This document shows positions 49,988-58,394 of a stretch of 64,000 bases of DNA, in pieces. The notes beneath the pieces were generated by a model that had not been told where the DNA came from, did no database searches, and was given only the letters and a program-made list of their open reading frames with translations. Source of the DNA: Xiheimicrobium sp052034585 (GTDB lineage Bacteria; Myxococcota; Myxococcia; Myxococcales; Myxococcaceae); NCBI GenBank assembly GCA_052034585.1, contig JBPOIJ010000007.1, positions 1 to 64,000 on the forward strand. Reading direction: 5' to 3'. The position numbers and the translations under genes were made by a program. The stretch's first letter is position 1. Each line of letters starts with the position of its first letter.

Positions 49988-51487
49988 ATGCGCGCAGCCC
50001 GACTCTCTCGTCGCACCGTCTCGCTCGGAACCCTCGCGACCGGGCTCGTGCAGCCGTGGGCTCGGCCGTCCTGGGGCGCGCCCGATGCCATCGACGCCGA
50101 GATCGCCAGACGGCACGACGAAGCGCTCGCGCGCCTGCAGACGTGGATCCGTTCTCCGACCATCGCGGCCGAGAATCGAGGGGTGGCCGACGGCGCGAAG
50201 CTGCTCTCGGAGCTGCTCACCTCGGCCGGCTTCGACACGGTGAAGCAAGTGCCGACCGACGGCGTGCCAGGCGTGTTCGCGACGCTCGACGCCAAGGCCA
50301 AGCGCACCGTGGGGCTCTACTTCATGTACGACGTGAAGCAGGCGAACCCGGCCGAGTGGGCGTCGCCTCCGTTCGAGGCGAGGGTCGTCGACCTGCCCGA
50401 GCTCGGCAAGGCGGTGATGGGCCGCGGCGCGGTGAACCAGAAGGGCCCGCAGTCGGCCTTCCTCGCGGCGCTCCACGCGATTCGGGGCGCCGGAAAGAAG
50501 CTGCCGGTCAACCTCGTGCTGGTGGCGGAAGGTGAAGAGGAGATCGGCTCGCCCCACTTCCATCAGGTGCTCGCGGTCGACGAGGTGAAGGCCGCGCTCG
50601 CGAAGACCGACGGCGTGTTCATGCCGTTCGCCTCGCAGAACAAGGACGGCTCGGTGATCATCAACCTCGGCGCCAAGGGCGTGGTCGAGTGCGAGCTCAT
50701 CGCCAGCGCCGAGAAGTGGGGCCGTGGCGCGACGAACGACGTGCACTCCTCCAACCGGGCGCGGCTCGACAGCCCGGCGTTCCATCTCGTCCAGGCGCTC
50801 GCGACGTTGATCGACGCGAAGGGCGACCCGGCGATCGACGGGTGGTTGGAGAAGGTGAAGCCGCTCTCGTCCACCGAGCTGGCGATGATCGCCGACGCAG
50901 CGAAGCGCACCGATGAAGCGCAGGCGAAGAAGGGGCTCGGGGTGACGACCTGGGCGCGGGACTCCGATTGGAAGACGGCCCTGGCGGACCTCGCGGCGCG
51001 GCCGACCGTCAACATCGAAGGGCTCGTCGGCGGGTACACCGGTCCCGGCGGCATGACGGTGCTCCCGAACCGGGCGACCGCGAAGCTCGACTTTCGCCTC
51101 GTGCCGGACATGACGGCGCGTGACGCGGAGGCGAAGCTGCGAGCGCACCTGGCGAAGCGAGGGTTCTCGGACCTCGAGGTGCGCGTCTCGGGAGCGTACG
51201 ACCCGACGACGACCTCCGCGTCGTCACGGCTGATCACCGCGCAGGTCGCGACGTACAAGAAGGCGGGCCTCACTCCGGTGATGAACCCACGGCTCGGCGG
51301 GTCGTGGCCGGGCTACCTCTTCACCGGAGCGCCGCTCTCGCTCGCTGCGGGGCACTTCGGCCTTGGGCACGGCCAGCGCGCGCACGCGCCTGACGAGTAC
51401 TTCCTCATCGACTCGACGAACCCGAACGTGAAGGGCTTCGACGCGGCGGTGCGGTCGTACGTCGACTATCTGTTCGCCTTGGCGTGA
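49988..51487 (+). CDS. Tat-exported M20-like protein with altered metal ligands
   Basis: A 499-residue protein with a twin-arginine signal (LSRRTVSLGTLATGL) and the overall pattern of M20 metallopeptidases (peptidase T/ArgE/CPG2-like). Comparing motifs: the usual GHxD becomes FMYD (Met113 in place of the first metal-ligand His, Asp115 kept), the usual GRGxxDDKG becomes GRGAVNQKG (Asn150 in place of the bridging Asp), and EGEEEIGSPH keeps the catalytic Glu. A C-terminal GHGQRAHAPDEYF retains the His-containing tail. The two substitutions make normal two-zinc chemistry doubtful. It could be an inactive binding protein or use different metals. ATG 49988 is fixed by the Tat motif. A membrane protein gene follows eight bases after its stop. 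Confidence 0.8.
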   Translation: MRAARLSRRTVSLGTLATGLVQPWARPSWGAPDAIDAEIARRHDEALARLQTWIRSPTIAAENRGVADGAKLLSELLTSAGFDTVKQVPTDGVPGVFATLDAKAKRTVGLYFMYDVKQANPAEWASPPFEARVVDLPELGKAVMGRGAVNQKGPQSAFLAALHAIRGAGKKLPVNLVLVAEGEEEIGSPHFHQVLAVDEVKAALAKTDGVFMPFASQNKDGSVIINLGAKGVVECELIASAEKWGRGATNDVHSSNRARLDSPAFHLVQALATLIDAKGDPAIDGWLEKVKPLSSTELAMIADAAKRTDEAQAKKGLGVTTWARDSDWKTALADLAARPTVNIEGLVGGYTGPGGMTVLPNRATAKLDFRLVPDMTARDAEAKLRAHLAKRGFSDLEVRVSGAYDPTTTSASSRLITAQVATYKKAGLTPVMNPRLGGSWPGYLFTGAPLSLAAGHFGLGHGQRAHAPDEYFLIDSTNPNVKGFDAAVRSYVDYLFALA

Positions 51488-51494
51488 GCGGCCG

Positions 51495-52367
51495 ATGCTG
51501 ACCTCCCTCACGCTCCTCGTCCTCTCGCAGAGTCCTCAGGCCTGGCGGCTCAGCTGGCGGGCGCCGGAGGGCTGTTCGTCAGCAGCGGAGCTCCAACGCG
51601 CGCTCGAAGTGAAGCTCGGCCAGCCGGTCTTTCGCGAGCCAGCCGAGGCGTTCATCGAAGGCGAGGTGGTGCCCGAGGGCGGCGGCTTCAAGGCGAAGGT
51701 CTCGGTGACGGACGCGAAGGGCACCTCGCTCGGGCAGCGGGAGGTGAGCAGCGCGGAGCCGTCGTGTCCGGCGATCGATTCGCGGCTGGTGTTCGTGTTG
51801 TCGTTCCTCGTCGACCCGTCCGGGCAGCTTCGGAGTGGTGGCGTTCGGTCGACGCCGGCGCCCACGCCGAGGCTGCCCGCGCTGACGTCACCCGGAGCGC
51901 TCTTGTCGGCCGATGACCTCGTGCAGCTCCGCGTCGAGAGCCCAGCTGGGGAGACGCGCGTGGTCGAGGAGCGACACGGGCGCACCTCAGGCGATGGGAA
52001 GGCCTGGGCAGGCACGGTGGACGTGTGTGCCATGCCGTGCTCGGTCTCGATTCGGCGCGGCGCGGTGCTGCGAGTGCAAGGTGGCGACGTGGTGCCGGCC
52101 AGCTTTACCTTGGGCGAGCTGCGCGGTGGGCGCGGGGTCGCGGTCGTCAAACCTGCGAGCATCGCGAGGCTCACTTGGTCGATCGTCGGGCTGTCGTTCG
52201 CGACGTCGCTGCTGAGCCTCGGAATCGTCGGGCTCGTGTTGAGCGGCAACTCGAGTGGGCTTCAGGGCCTCTCGGTGGGCGCTGGCGTCGGCGCGCTCGT
52301 CCTCGGAGGGTTCTCGATTTGGGGGCTGTCGCAAGGTCCGACTCGCGTCGAGGTGAGTGACGAGTGA
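51495..52367 (+). CDS. Exported membrane protein of myxobacterial type
   Basis: A 290-residue protein with a signal-like start (MLTSLTLLVLSQSPQAWRLSW) and two C-terminal membrane helices (IARLTWSIVGLSFATSLLSLGIVGLVL and LSVGAGVGALVLGGFSIWGL). The middle part has beta-strand patterns with a CAMPCSVSI pair of cysteines, similar in style to the exported protein at 34187. The phrase WRAPEGCSSAAELQRALEVKLG at the start of the mature part is familiar from exported myxobacterial proteins of unknown function. It is eight bases downstream of the M20-like gene and probably in the same transcript. The large repeat region follows. Confidence 0.72.
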   Translation: MLTSLTLLVLSQSPQAWRLSWRAPEGCSSAAELQRALEVKLGQPVFREPAEAFIEGEVVPEGGGFKAKVSVTDAKGTSLGQREVSSAEPSCPAIDSRLVFVLSFLVDPSGQLRSGGVRSTPAPTPRLPALTSPGALLSADDLVQLRVESPAGETRVVEERHGRTSGDGKAWAGTVDVCAMPCSVSIRRGAVLRVQGGDVVPASFTLGELRGGRGVAVVKPASIARLTWSIVGLSFATSLLSLGIVGLVLSGNSSGLQGLSVGAGVGALVLGGFSIWGLSQGPTRVEVSDE

Positions 52368-52454
52368 GTTGGGTCGTCGTGATCAGGCCCGGCGCCGATC
52401 AGGCTCGGCGCCGCTCGAGTCGGGTTGATCGAGTGGGTCGAGTGGACACGACCC

Positions 52455-52589
52455 GCCAGGGCTCCAAATGGTGGCGGTGGCGGACGTCCGCTCCGAAGCC
52501 TCGAGGGCCGGAGGGCGCGATGAACGTGCCACACGCCCAGCCCTCACCGCCGGCCGGGTCGCAGTCAATGCGTCAATCTCGAGACGCAA
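52455..52589. repeat. Left arm of imperfect inverted repeat
   Basis: When reverse-complemented, bases 53121-53236 match this segment: the first 62 positions differ at about four, and similarity continues with a few more changes into the palindromic core. Recognisable blocks are AAATGGTGGCGGTGGCGG and CTCCGAAGCCTCGAGGGCC. With the right arm at 52991-53237 it frames a central part of about 400 bases. No transposase or protein-coding gene was found in the region. Confidence 0.8.
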
Positions 52590-52768
52590 GAACCGCGAGT
52601 GACACCTTCACCGATTGTTGCAACCGCTCCACTGCGGCCGGGGCTGGTCGGCGCCAATGCGTCAATCTCGAGACGCAACCACTCGTGGTTGACGCCTTCA
52701 CCGATTGTTGCACCGCTCCACTGCGCGGCCGGGGCCGGTCGGGGCCAATGCGTCAATCTCGAGACGCA
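52566..52768. repeat. Three tandem repeats, about 90-bp period, with palindromic core
   Basis: A 23-base segment beginning CAATGCGTCAATCTCGAGAC recurs at 52566, 52655 and 52746 (periods 89 and 91). The following sequence is also repeated between copies 1 and 2, including CTTCACCGATTGTTGCA and CCGCTCCACTGCG. Each core can form a hairpin with arms TGCGTC and GACGCA around AATCTCGA. The period is too long and the intervening parts too similar for CRISPR spacers. Confidence 0.85.
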
Positions 52769-52990
52769 CTCAGCTGCATTCCTCGCGCGAGGCTTCCGAC
52801 CGGCGGATGCGCGTCGATCTCGTCGGCGCGCGCGAGCACTCCGTGCTCAAGGGGCTCAAAGACTCTCGACCGAGCCCGGCGTCCCCTTCACCGACTCACC
52901 TCGCCGCTTCGGACTCGAAGTCGAAAGAGTACTGCCTCCGTTCTCCACGCGTCAGCACGTCCCTCATGTCGAGGATGTCCACCAACCACA

Positions 52991-53237
52991 GTTGCGTCGC
53001 GAGATTGACGCATCGACGACGACTCGGCCCGACCGACGGAGCGCTGGACGGTTGGCAAGCTCGTCGCGCCCTTCGGCCCTCGAGGCTTCGGAGCCGACCT
53101 CCGCACCGCCACCCCTGTTCGACGACGACTCGGCCCGACCGGCGGCGAGGGCTTGCCGATTGGCAAATTCGTCGCACCTTCGGCCCTCGAGGCTTCGGAG
53201 CCGACCTCCGCCACCGCCACCATTTCGAGCCCTGGCG
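52991..53237. repeat. Right arm: core plus two 106-bp direct repeats
   Basis: It begins with the 27-base core (52991-53017), identical to 18735-18761, in reverse orientation to the copies at 52566-52768. Two direct repeats of period 106 follow (53015-53120 and 53121-53226), each running from GACGACGACTCGGCCCGACC to a CTCGAGGCTTCGGAGCCGAC block. Together with the left arm these make up most of the 919-base gene-free region 52368-53286; the part 52770-52990 shows nothing recognisable. Confidence 0.8.
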
Positions 53238-53286
53238 CGCATTCACGACCGCGCTCATCGACGGCCTCCCGCGAGCGCCTGCGGCC

Positions 53287-56103
53287 TCAAGGACACTTCG
53301 CTCGAAGCGCGACCGCGAGATCCTTCTCGGCACTCGAAGCGCCGCCCTCGTCGAGCAACCGCAGCCCCTCGACCATCTTCGCGCAGGAACCGGTCGCCAC
53401 TGCGAGCCCCAGCGTCGCCTCTCCGAGCTCGGCCTTCGTCGAGGTGTTGCCCATCAAGCTGATGGCCCGCTCGAGCGCGACCGCCGCTTCCCTCTTCTTC
53501 CCCAACGCCAACTCCGCCAGCCCAAGGCCGGTGAGCGGATCAGCGAGCTGCGGATGATTCGGTCCGAGCACCGCCTCGGCGCCGGCGAGCGCGCGTTCCT
53601 CGAGCGCCAAGGCCTCCTTCGCCAGCCCGCGCAGTCGCTTCAGCACCGCCATCTGGTGCAGCACCTCCGAGGTGTAGCCGTGCTGCTCGCCGAGCTTCGG
53701 CACCACCAACACCTTCGCCCGGGCGCACTCGACCTCCGCCTCGTCGATCCGCCGCAGCCACCGCAGCGACCAGCACAGGTTCGCGTGCGCCATGCCGACC
53801 TCGTGATGCTCGGTGCCGAGGTGCTTCTCTCCGATGCCGAGCACGCGCTGGAACGTCGCGAGCGCCTTCGCCCACTCGCCGCGCACCGCGTACACGTTGC
53901 CCAGGTGGTTGAGCGTGTACCCAACCTCGAGCGAGGACTCGCCCAACGTCTTCGTCCCGATGGCCAGCGCGCGCTCCCCCGCGTGCGCCGCGCAGTCGAG
54001 CTGCCCTCCGCGCCGACACGCCATCGACAACGGGTTGAGCGTCGCCGCGAGCTCCGGGTGCATCGGGCCGAGCAGCGCCTCCTGGCGAGTCACCGCGTCT
54101 TCGAGCATTCGCCGCGCGTCGTCGTACCGGCCGAGATCGCTCAACAAGCGCCCGCGCCGCACCATCGACTGCGACACCGCGAGCGCCGCGGAAGGCCCGA
54201 GCGCCTCGAGCAGCGTCGCCCGGGTCTCCTCGTGACGGAGCGCCTCGTCGAGCTTCCCCGAATCCCTCAGCAGGATGCTCTGACTCCCCTCGAGCTCGGC
54301 CTCGAGCCTGGCCGAGCCGCCCAGCCGCGTCAGCGCCCCACGGCCAACCTCGATCCACGCCTGGCCTGCGGCGAACTGACTCTGCCGAACGCCCGTCACG
54401 TAGCTGAGCTGCGCGAGCGCACCGACGGCGACCTCGTCGTCCCGCGCCGTCTCCGCCACGCTGACTGCTTCCACCAGGACGCGATGGCTCGCCTCGAACT
54501 CCGTCGTGCGCTCGAGCACCGTTCCGAAGAAGAGCAACGTCGAGGCGAGCAAGGGCGTGTGATGCACCGCGCGCACCTTCGTCACCAGCTGCTCGGCGCC
54601 ATCTCTGGCTTCCTTGAACCGGCCAGCGAGGGACACCGCGCGCAGCCGGGCGAGCTCGGCGACCAACGGCTCGATGGCTGCTCGGTCCTTGGGGACTGGA
54701 ACACGCTGCGCCACTCGTTCGGGGGCACACGCCTCCGGTGGCGGGAGGCTCGACACTGCTTCGAGGGCGCGCTCGGCGAAGGTGCGGTCGGCCTTCATGA
54801 GCTCCGCCACCAGCGCCTCCGTCTCGCGCAGCTGCCCATCGAAGCACTGCATGCGTTGATCGAGCAGCCCCTCCGACTGTTCCTTTCGCTGAGTGGCTCG
54901 ACAGGCCTCGGTGCGCGCGCGCGTCCACCCAGTGCCCCACTCCTGGAGGGCACGCTCGACGGCGACCTGCGACGCCTCTGCTCCACCGGCGCGCAGCACC
55001 TCACTCACCTTCGCGCGCTGCGAGTCGCTCCAGACCGCCGCGAGCGCCGCCTGGCTGCCTTCACACACGTCGCGCTGCGCCCGAACGAGCGCCACGCCGA
55101 ACACCCCGAGGAGAACGACGGCCGCGGCCACGGCGACCGGCCACCAGCGCGCGGAGGGAGGCTCGAGCGCGGCCAAGAGCTCGTTCAGGCTGGCGAACCG
55201 CCGCGCTGGGTCCGCCGACAGCCCGCGCCGCAGCACCTGCTCGAGCCCCCGGGAGACCGCCGTCTTCCCGGGCTCGAAGCTCGCGCTCTCGATGCGCGTC
55301 CGCAGCTCCTCCGAGCTCGCGCCGGTGAAGGGCCGCGCACCGGCGAGCGCTTCCCAGAGCGAGACGCAGAAGCTGAATTGATCGGACCGCGCGTCCACCA
55401 CGTCGCCACGCAACGCCTCGGGTGACATGTACGCCGGCGTTCCCACCGCCATGCCGGTACGGGTCAGCGAGCTGGTGCCGACATCGACGGCCGGCCCGGC
55501 TCGCACCGCCCCGACCCGCGCGAGCCCGAAGTCCGAGACACGCACCCGACCATCTCGTCCGATGAGCACGTTGTCGGGCTTGAAGTCGCGGTGGACGAGC
55601 CCCGCTTCGTGTGCAGCGAGCAGCCCGGCGCCGGCCTCCCGAAAGACCTCGAGGATCTCCCGCTCGGCGCGCGGCTCGTTCAGCCACTGCCTCAGCGTCT
55701 GCCCGTCGACGAACTCCATCGCGACGTGCACGCCGTCTCCCGAGCGCCCGACGTCGTAGACCGCCACCACGTTCGGGTGCGAGAGCCGGGCGAGCGAGCG
55801 GGCCTCCTTGGCGAGCCGTTCCTCCCGGCCCTCCTCCGCGCCCGGGTGCAGCATCTTCAAGGCGACGCGTCGGTCGAGGTTGTTGTCCCACGCGGCGAAG
55901 ACGACGCCCATCGCGCCCGCCCCCACCTCGTGGAGCAGCACGTACCGGTCGAGCGGGTTGGCCGTCGACACCACGCTCGAGCCCGCCGCGACGAGCCGCC
56001 GACAGCTCGCGCACTCCGACAGATGCTCCGAGAGGGCCGCCACCTCGTCGGGGCCGAGCGCGCCCTCGAGAAAGGCCGCCAGCTGAGCGTCGTCCGGGCA
56101 CAC
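53287..56103 (-). CDS. Ser/Thr protein kinase with N-terminal zinc finger and C-terminal TPRs
   Basis: A 938-residue kinase. The N-terminus has a putative zinc-finger of anti-sigma type, HLSECASCRRLV (HxxxCxxC, about 26-37). The kinase domain follows (about 54-320) with GAGAMGVVFAAWD, catalytic ALKML, the loop GLVHRDFKPDNVL, SDFGLARVG and GTPAYMSPEALRG. One membrane helix (WWPVAVAAAVVLLGVFGVALV, about 328-350) leads to a large C-terminal TPR region (about 470-900: LNHLGNVYAVRGEWAKAL, ALERAISLMGN). The TPR part is therefore periplasmic or external. It is the last gene of the run beginning with the H-NOX sensor; 39 bases separate it from the response regulator gene. Confidence 0.9.
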   Translation of the reverse strand: MCPDDAQLAAFLEGALGPDEVAALSEHLSECASCRRLVAAGSSVVSTANPLDRYVLLHEVGAGAMGVVFAAWDNNLDRRVALKMLHPGAEEGREERLAKEARSLARLSHPNVVAVYDVGRSGDGVHVAMEFVDGQTLRQWLNEPRAEREILEVFREAGAGLLAAHEAGLVHRDFKPDNVLIGRDGRVRVSDFGLARVGAVRAGPAVDVGTSSLTRTGMAVGTPAYMSPEALRGDVVDARSDQFSFCVSLWEALAGARPFTGASSEELRTRIESASFEPGKTAVSRGLEQVLRRGLSADPARRFASLNELLAALEPPSARWWPVAVAAAVVLLGVFGVALVRAQRDVCEGSQAALAAVWSDSQRAKVSEVLRAGGAEASQVAVERALQEWGTGWTRARTEACRATQRKEQSEGLLDQRMQCFDGQLRETEALVAELMKADRTFAERALEAVSSLPPPEACAPERVAQRVPVPKDRAAIEPLVAELARLRAVSLAGRFKEARDGAEQLVTKVRAVHHTPLLASTLLFFGTVLERTTEFEASHRVLVEAVSVAETARDDEVAVGALAQLSYVTGVRQSQFAAGQAWIEVGRGALTRLGGSARLEAELEGSQSILLRDSGKLDEALRHEETRATLLEALGPSAALAVSQSMVRRGRLLSDLGRYDDARRMLEDAVTRQEALLGPMHPELAATLNPLSMACRRGGQLDCAAHAGERALAIGTKTLGESSLEVGYTLNHLGNVYAVRGEWAKALATFQRVLGIGEKHLGTEHHEVGMAHANLCWSLRWLRRIDEAEVECARAKVLVVPKLGEQHGYTSEVLHQMAVLKRLRGLAKEALALEERALAGAEAVLGPNHPQLADPLTGLGLAELALGKKREAAVALERAISLMGNTSTKAELGEATLGLAVATGSCAKMVEGLRLLDEGGASSAEKDLAVALRAKCP

Positions 56104-56142
56104 GCCACGCCATCGTGAGCGAAAGCCGCCGCCTCGGCCACC

Positions 56143-57252
56143 TCAGACTCGCAGGCGGACCCGCAGCGGCTCTCGCACCGACCCGGGCGCGAAGTGGAGA
56201 CAACGCTCGACGAAGGAGCGGCTCACCTCGAAGCCCTTGGGCACCAACAAGGTCCCGTTGGTGAAGCGCACGTCGTCGACGAAGACCATGCCGGGGCGAA
56301 CCTCGTCGAGCCGCACCTCGCTCACCTTCACCGTCGCCCGCATGCCGAGCAGCACCCCCAGCTCGGCGAGCACCTCTTCAGGAGCGCCCGGGTGGCCACG
56401 CAGCACGGCGAGCGCGACCTCCGGCTCGTGACCGCGCCGCTCGAGCGCCTCGTAGTCGGCCGCGACTCTCAAGAGCTCGACGCTCAGGTCAGAATCCCGG
56501 GTCGCGCGCCGCTGTGGGTAGACACGGAGGAGGTCGCGCACCGGCTCGAGCCGGGGAATCTTCGAGAGCAGGCGTTCGGCGACGAGCGGAAGTGCGGCGA
56601 ACTTCTGCGCGTCCTCCGCCGAGAGCTCCTCGCCATCGAACGCTCGCTGCACCGTCGCGCGAGGCAAGGTCACCACGCCCAGGTGAAGCACCATCGCCGC
56701 GACCTCGAGCGGCCACCGGTTCTTCACCTCGAAGGACTCGGCGAGCAGGCCCACCAGCTCCTTGATGCGCGCGGCCCGGCTGAAGGCGAGCGGGTCGGTG
56801 AGCGCCAACACCTCGCAGAGCGCCTCCACGCTGCCTCGGAGCGTCTGCTCCAACAACACCCGCTCCGCTTCCTGCAGCCGCTGGTGCGTGACGGCCTCGT
56901 CGATGACGCTCTTCAGCTGCTGCGCTGGGCAGGGCTTGGTGAGGAACCGGAACACCTGGCCCTCGTTGACCGCCTTCACCGCCGAGGGGAGGTCGGCCTC
57001 GCCAGTGAGCAGCAGCCGCACGCTCTCGGGATGATCGCGGCGCACCCTCGAGAGAAAGGTCGCCCCGTCCATCTCGGGCATGCGCATGTCGGACAGCACC
57101 ACCTCGAAGGGCCCGCCGGTCTCCAGCATCGCGAGGCCTTCGCGCCCAGAGCCGACGGTCGTCACCCGGAACGCACGGCCGAGGGTGAGCTCGAGCGCTT
57201 CGAGCAGGGCCGGCTCGTCGTCGACGCAGAGCACCTTCGGGAGCGACGTCAT
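56143..57252 (-). CDS. Response regulator with degenerate HD/HD-GYP-like output domain
   Basis: A 369-residue response regulator. The receiver domain (about 5-120) has the acidic pair VDDE and phospho-acceptor Asp55 in VVLSDMRMP, and the conserved Lys in FLTKPC. The output half (about 140-310) follows the helix order of HD-GYP cyclic-di-GMP phosphodiesterases, but the catalytic HD is replaced: VLHLGVVTLP stands where HDIGKIGIP is expected, and the later HHE/GYP motif is missing (VYPQRRATRDSD). It is therefore predicted not to cleave cyclic-di-GMP. The last 70 residues are a small domain of unknown role. The gene overlaps the preceding HDOD regulator gene by four bases. Confidence 0.82.
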   Translation of the reverse strand: MTSLPKVLCVDDEPALLEALELTLGRAFRVTTVGSGREGLAMLETGGPFEVVLSDMRMPEMDGATFLSRVRRDHPESVRLLLTGEADLPSAVKAVNEGQVFRFLTKPCPAQQLKSVIDEAVTHQRLQEAERVLLEQTLRGSVEALCEVLALTDPLAFSRAARIKELVGLLAESFEVKNRWPLEVAAMVLHLGVVTLPRATVQRAFDGEELSAEDAQKFAALPLVAERLLSKIPRLEPVRDLLRVYPQRRATRDSDLSVELLRVAADYEALERRGHEPEVALAVLRGHPGAPEEVLAELGVLLGMRATVKVSEVRLDEVRPGMVFVDDVRFTNGTLLVPKGFEVSRSFVERCLHFAPGSVREPLRVRLRV

Positions 57253-58394
57253 GACTGACTCCGCTCTCGGTGGGCGGCTTCGGCGATGGCCCGGAAGGCG
57301 GGGAGATCGGCAGCCTTGCCCGAGGCCTCGAGCGCGACGTCGTCGAGCGTCGCCTCGGAGGCCCGCCCTTCGAGCTCGGTCACCAGCACGTTGGCGAGGT
57401 GCACCGCGAGCAAGGGTGTCAGGCCGGCGCGCTCGCCCGCCCGAGAGGGCCGGTGGTGGTGGGCGACGATTTCGACGAGCGACGCCGGCAACCCCCAGAG
57501 CGCGAGCAACCGGGCGCCCGCGTCGGCGTGGCTCACCCGCCCCTCCAGCTCCTCGACGACGTCGGGCGGAGCGGCGCCCATCACCAGCTCGCCGAGGTCG
57601 TGCAGCACGCCGCCCGTGAAGGCGAGCACGCCCGACTCTCCATCGCCCATCAAGCGCGAGGCGACGATGGCCACCTCCAGGCCGTGCGCGTGCAGCTCGT
57701 CGAGCCGCGAGCCGCTGACGCGGGCCAGCGAGCCAGCCCAGTCGAAGAGCTCGACCGAGAGCAGAATCGCCCGCACCGCGTTGAGCCCGAGGAAGCTGAC
57801 CGCCTCGCGCACCGAGGTGAGCGGCTTGGTGCGCCCGAAGAAGGCCGAGTTCGCCAGCTGGAGCAGCCGCGCCGTCACCACCGCTTCACCTTCCACCAGG
57901 GCGGCGACCTCCGAGAGCGACGGGGTGCGGCGGTCGAGCAGCGCGACCAACTCCTGGTAGAGCGCCGGGCGCTCGGGGAGCTGGCCGATGCTGCGCACCA
58001 GCCGCTCGAGGTCCTTGTCGGCGAGCAGCTCCTGCAGCGTCATCGTGCGCGCGATGGCGGCCCGGAGGTCGTCGACGTTGGCGGGCTTGGCGAGGAACTG
58101 ATGGGCGAGCCCGAGCGTGCGCACCACCGACTCCTCGTTCGTCTGCCCCGAGAGCGCGATGCGAATGGTGCGCGGGTGGGTGCGCTCGAGGTGACGGAAG
58201 AGCGACGGCCCGTCGATGCCCGGCATGCGCATGTCGCTCACCACCACGTCGGCCGGCTCCTCGTCGAGGAAGGCCAGGGCCTCGGTCGAGCCGTTCGCGA
58301 AGCGCATCTTCCAGCTCTTGCGCATCGGGCGGAGCCGGTTCTCGAGCCCCTCCAGCACGTCGGGCTCGTCGTCGACGAAGATGACTCGAATCAT
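57249..58394 (-). CDS. Response regulator with HDOD output domain
   Basis: A 381-residue response regulator. The receiver (about 1-118) has FVDDEPDVL and phospho-acceptor Asp54 in VVVSDMRMPG; FLAKPANVD carries the conserved Lys. The output is an HDOD domain (about 140-340) with LQLANSAFFGRTKPLTSVREAVSFLGLNAVRAI and GVLHDLGELV and AHHHRPS, a catalytically modified HD relative used in signal transduction, often in motility and c-di-GMP-linked pathways. ATG at 58394 overlaps the histidine kinase stop (ATGA), and its stop overlaps the next start, so the genes are co-translated. Confidence 0.88.
   Translation of the reverse strand: MIRVIFVDDEPDVLEGLENRLRPMRKSWKMRFANGSTEALAFLDEEPADVVVSDMRMPGIDGPSLFRHLERTHPRTIRIALSGQTNEESVVRTLGLAHQFLAKPANVDDLRAAIARTMTLQELLADKDLERLVRSIGQLPERPALYQELVALLDRRTPSLSEVAALVEGEAVVTARLLQLANSAFFGRTKPLTSVREAVSFLGLNAVRAILLSVELFDWAGSLARVSGSRLDELHAHGLEVAIVASRLMGDGESGVLAFTGGVLHDLGELVMGAAPPDVVEELEGRVSHADAGARLLALWGLPASLVEIVAHHHRPSRAGERAGLTPLLAVHLANVLVTELEGRASEATLDDVALEASGKAADLPAFRAIAEAAHRERSQS

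Noticed and set aside
52566..52768. Possible CRISPR array (recurring 23-base segment with palindromic core)
   Set aside because: The period is about 90 bases, the sequences between copies are themselves similar, there are only three copies and no cas gene lies nearby.
52364..53462. Long Arg/Ser-rich reading frames on both strands in the repeat region
   Set aside because: Peptide composition is low-complexity and frames follow the DNA repeats; no start with ribosome-binding site and no domain pattern.
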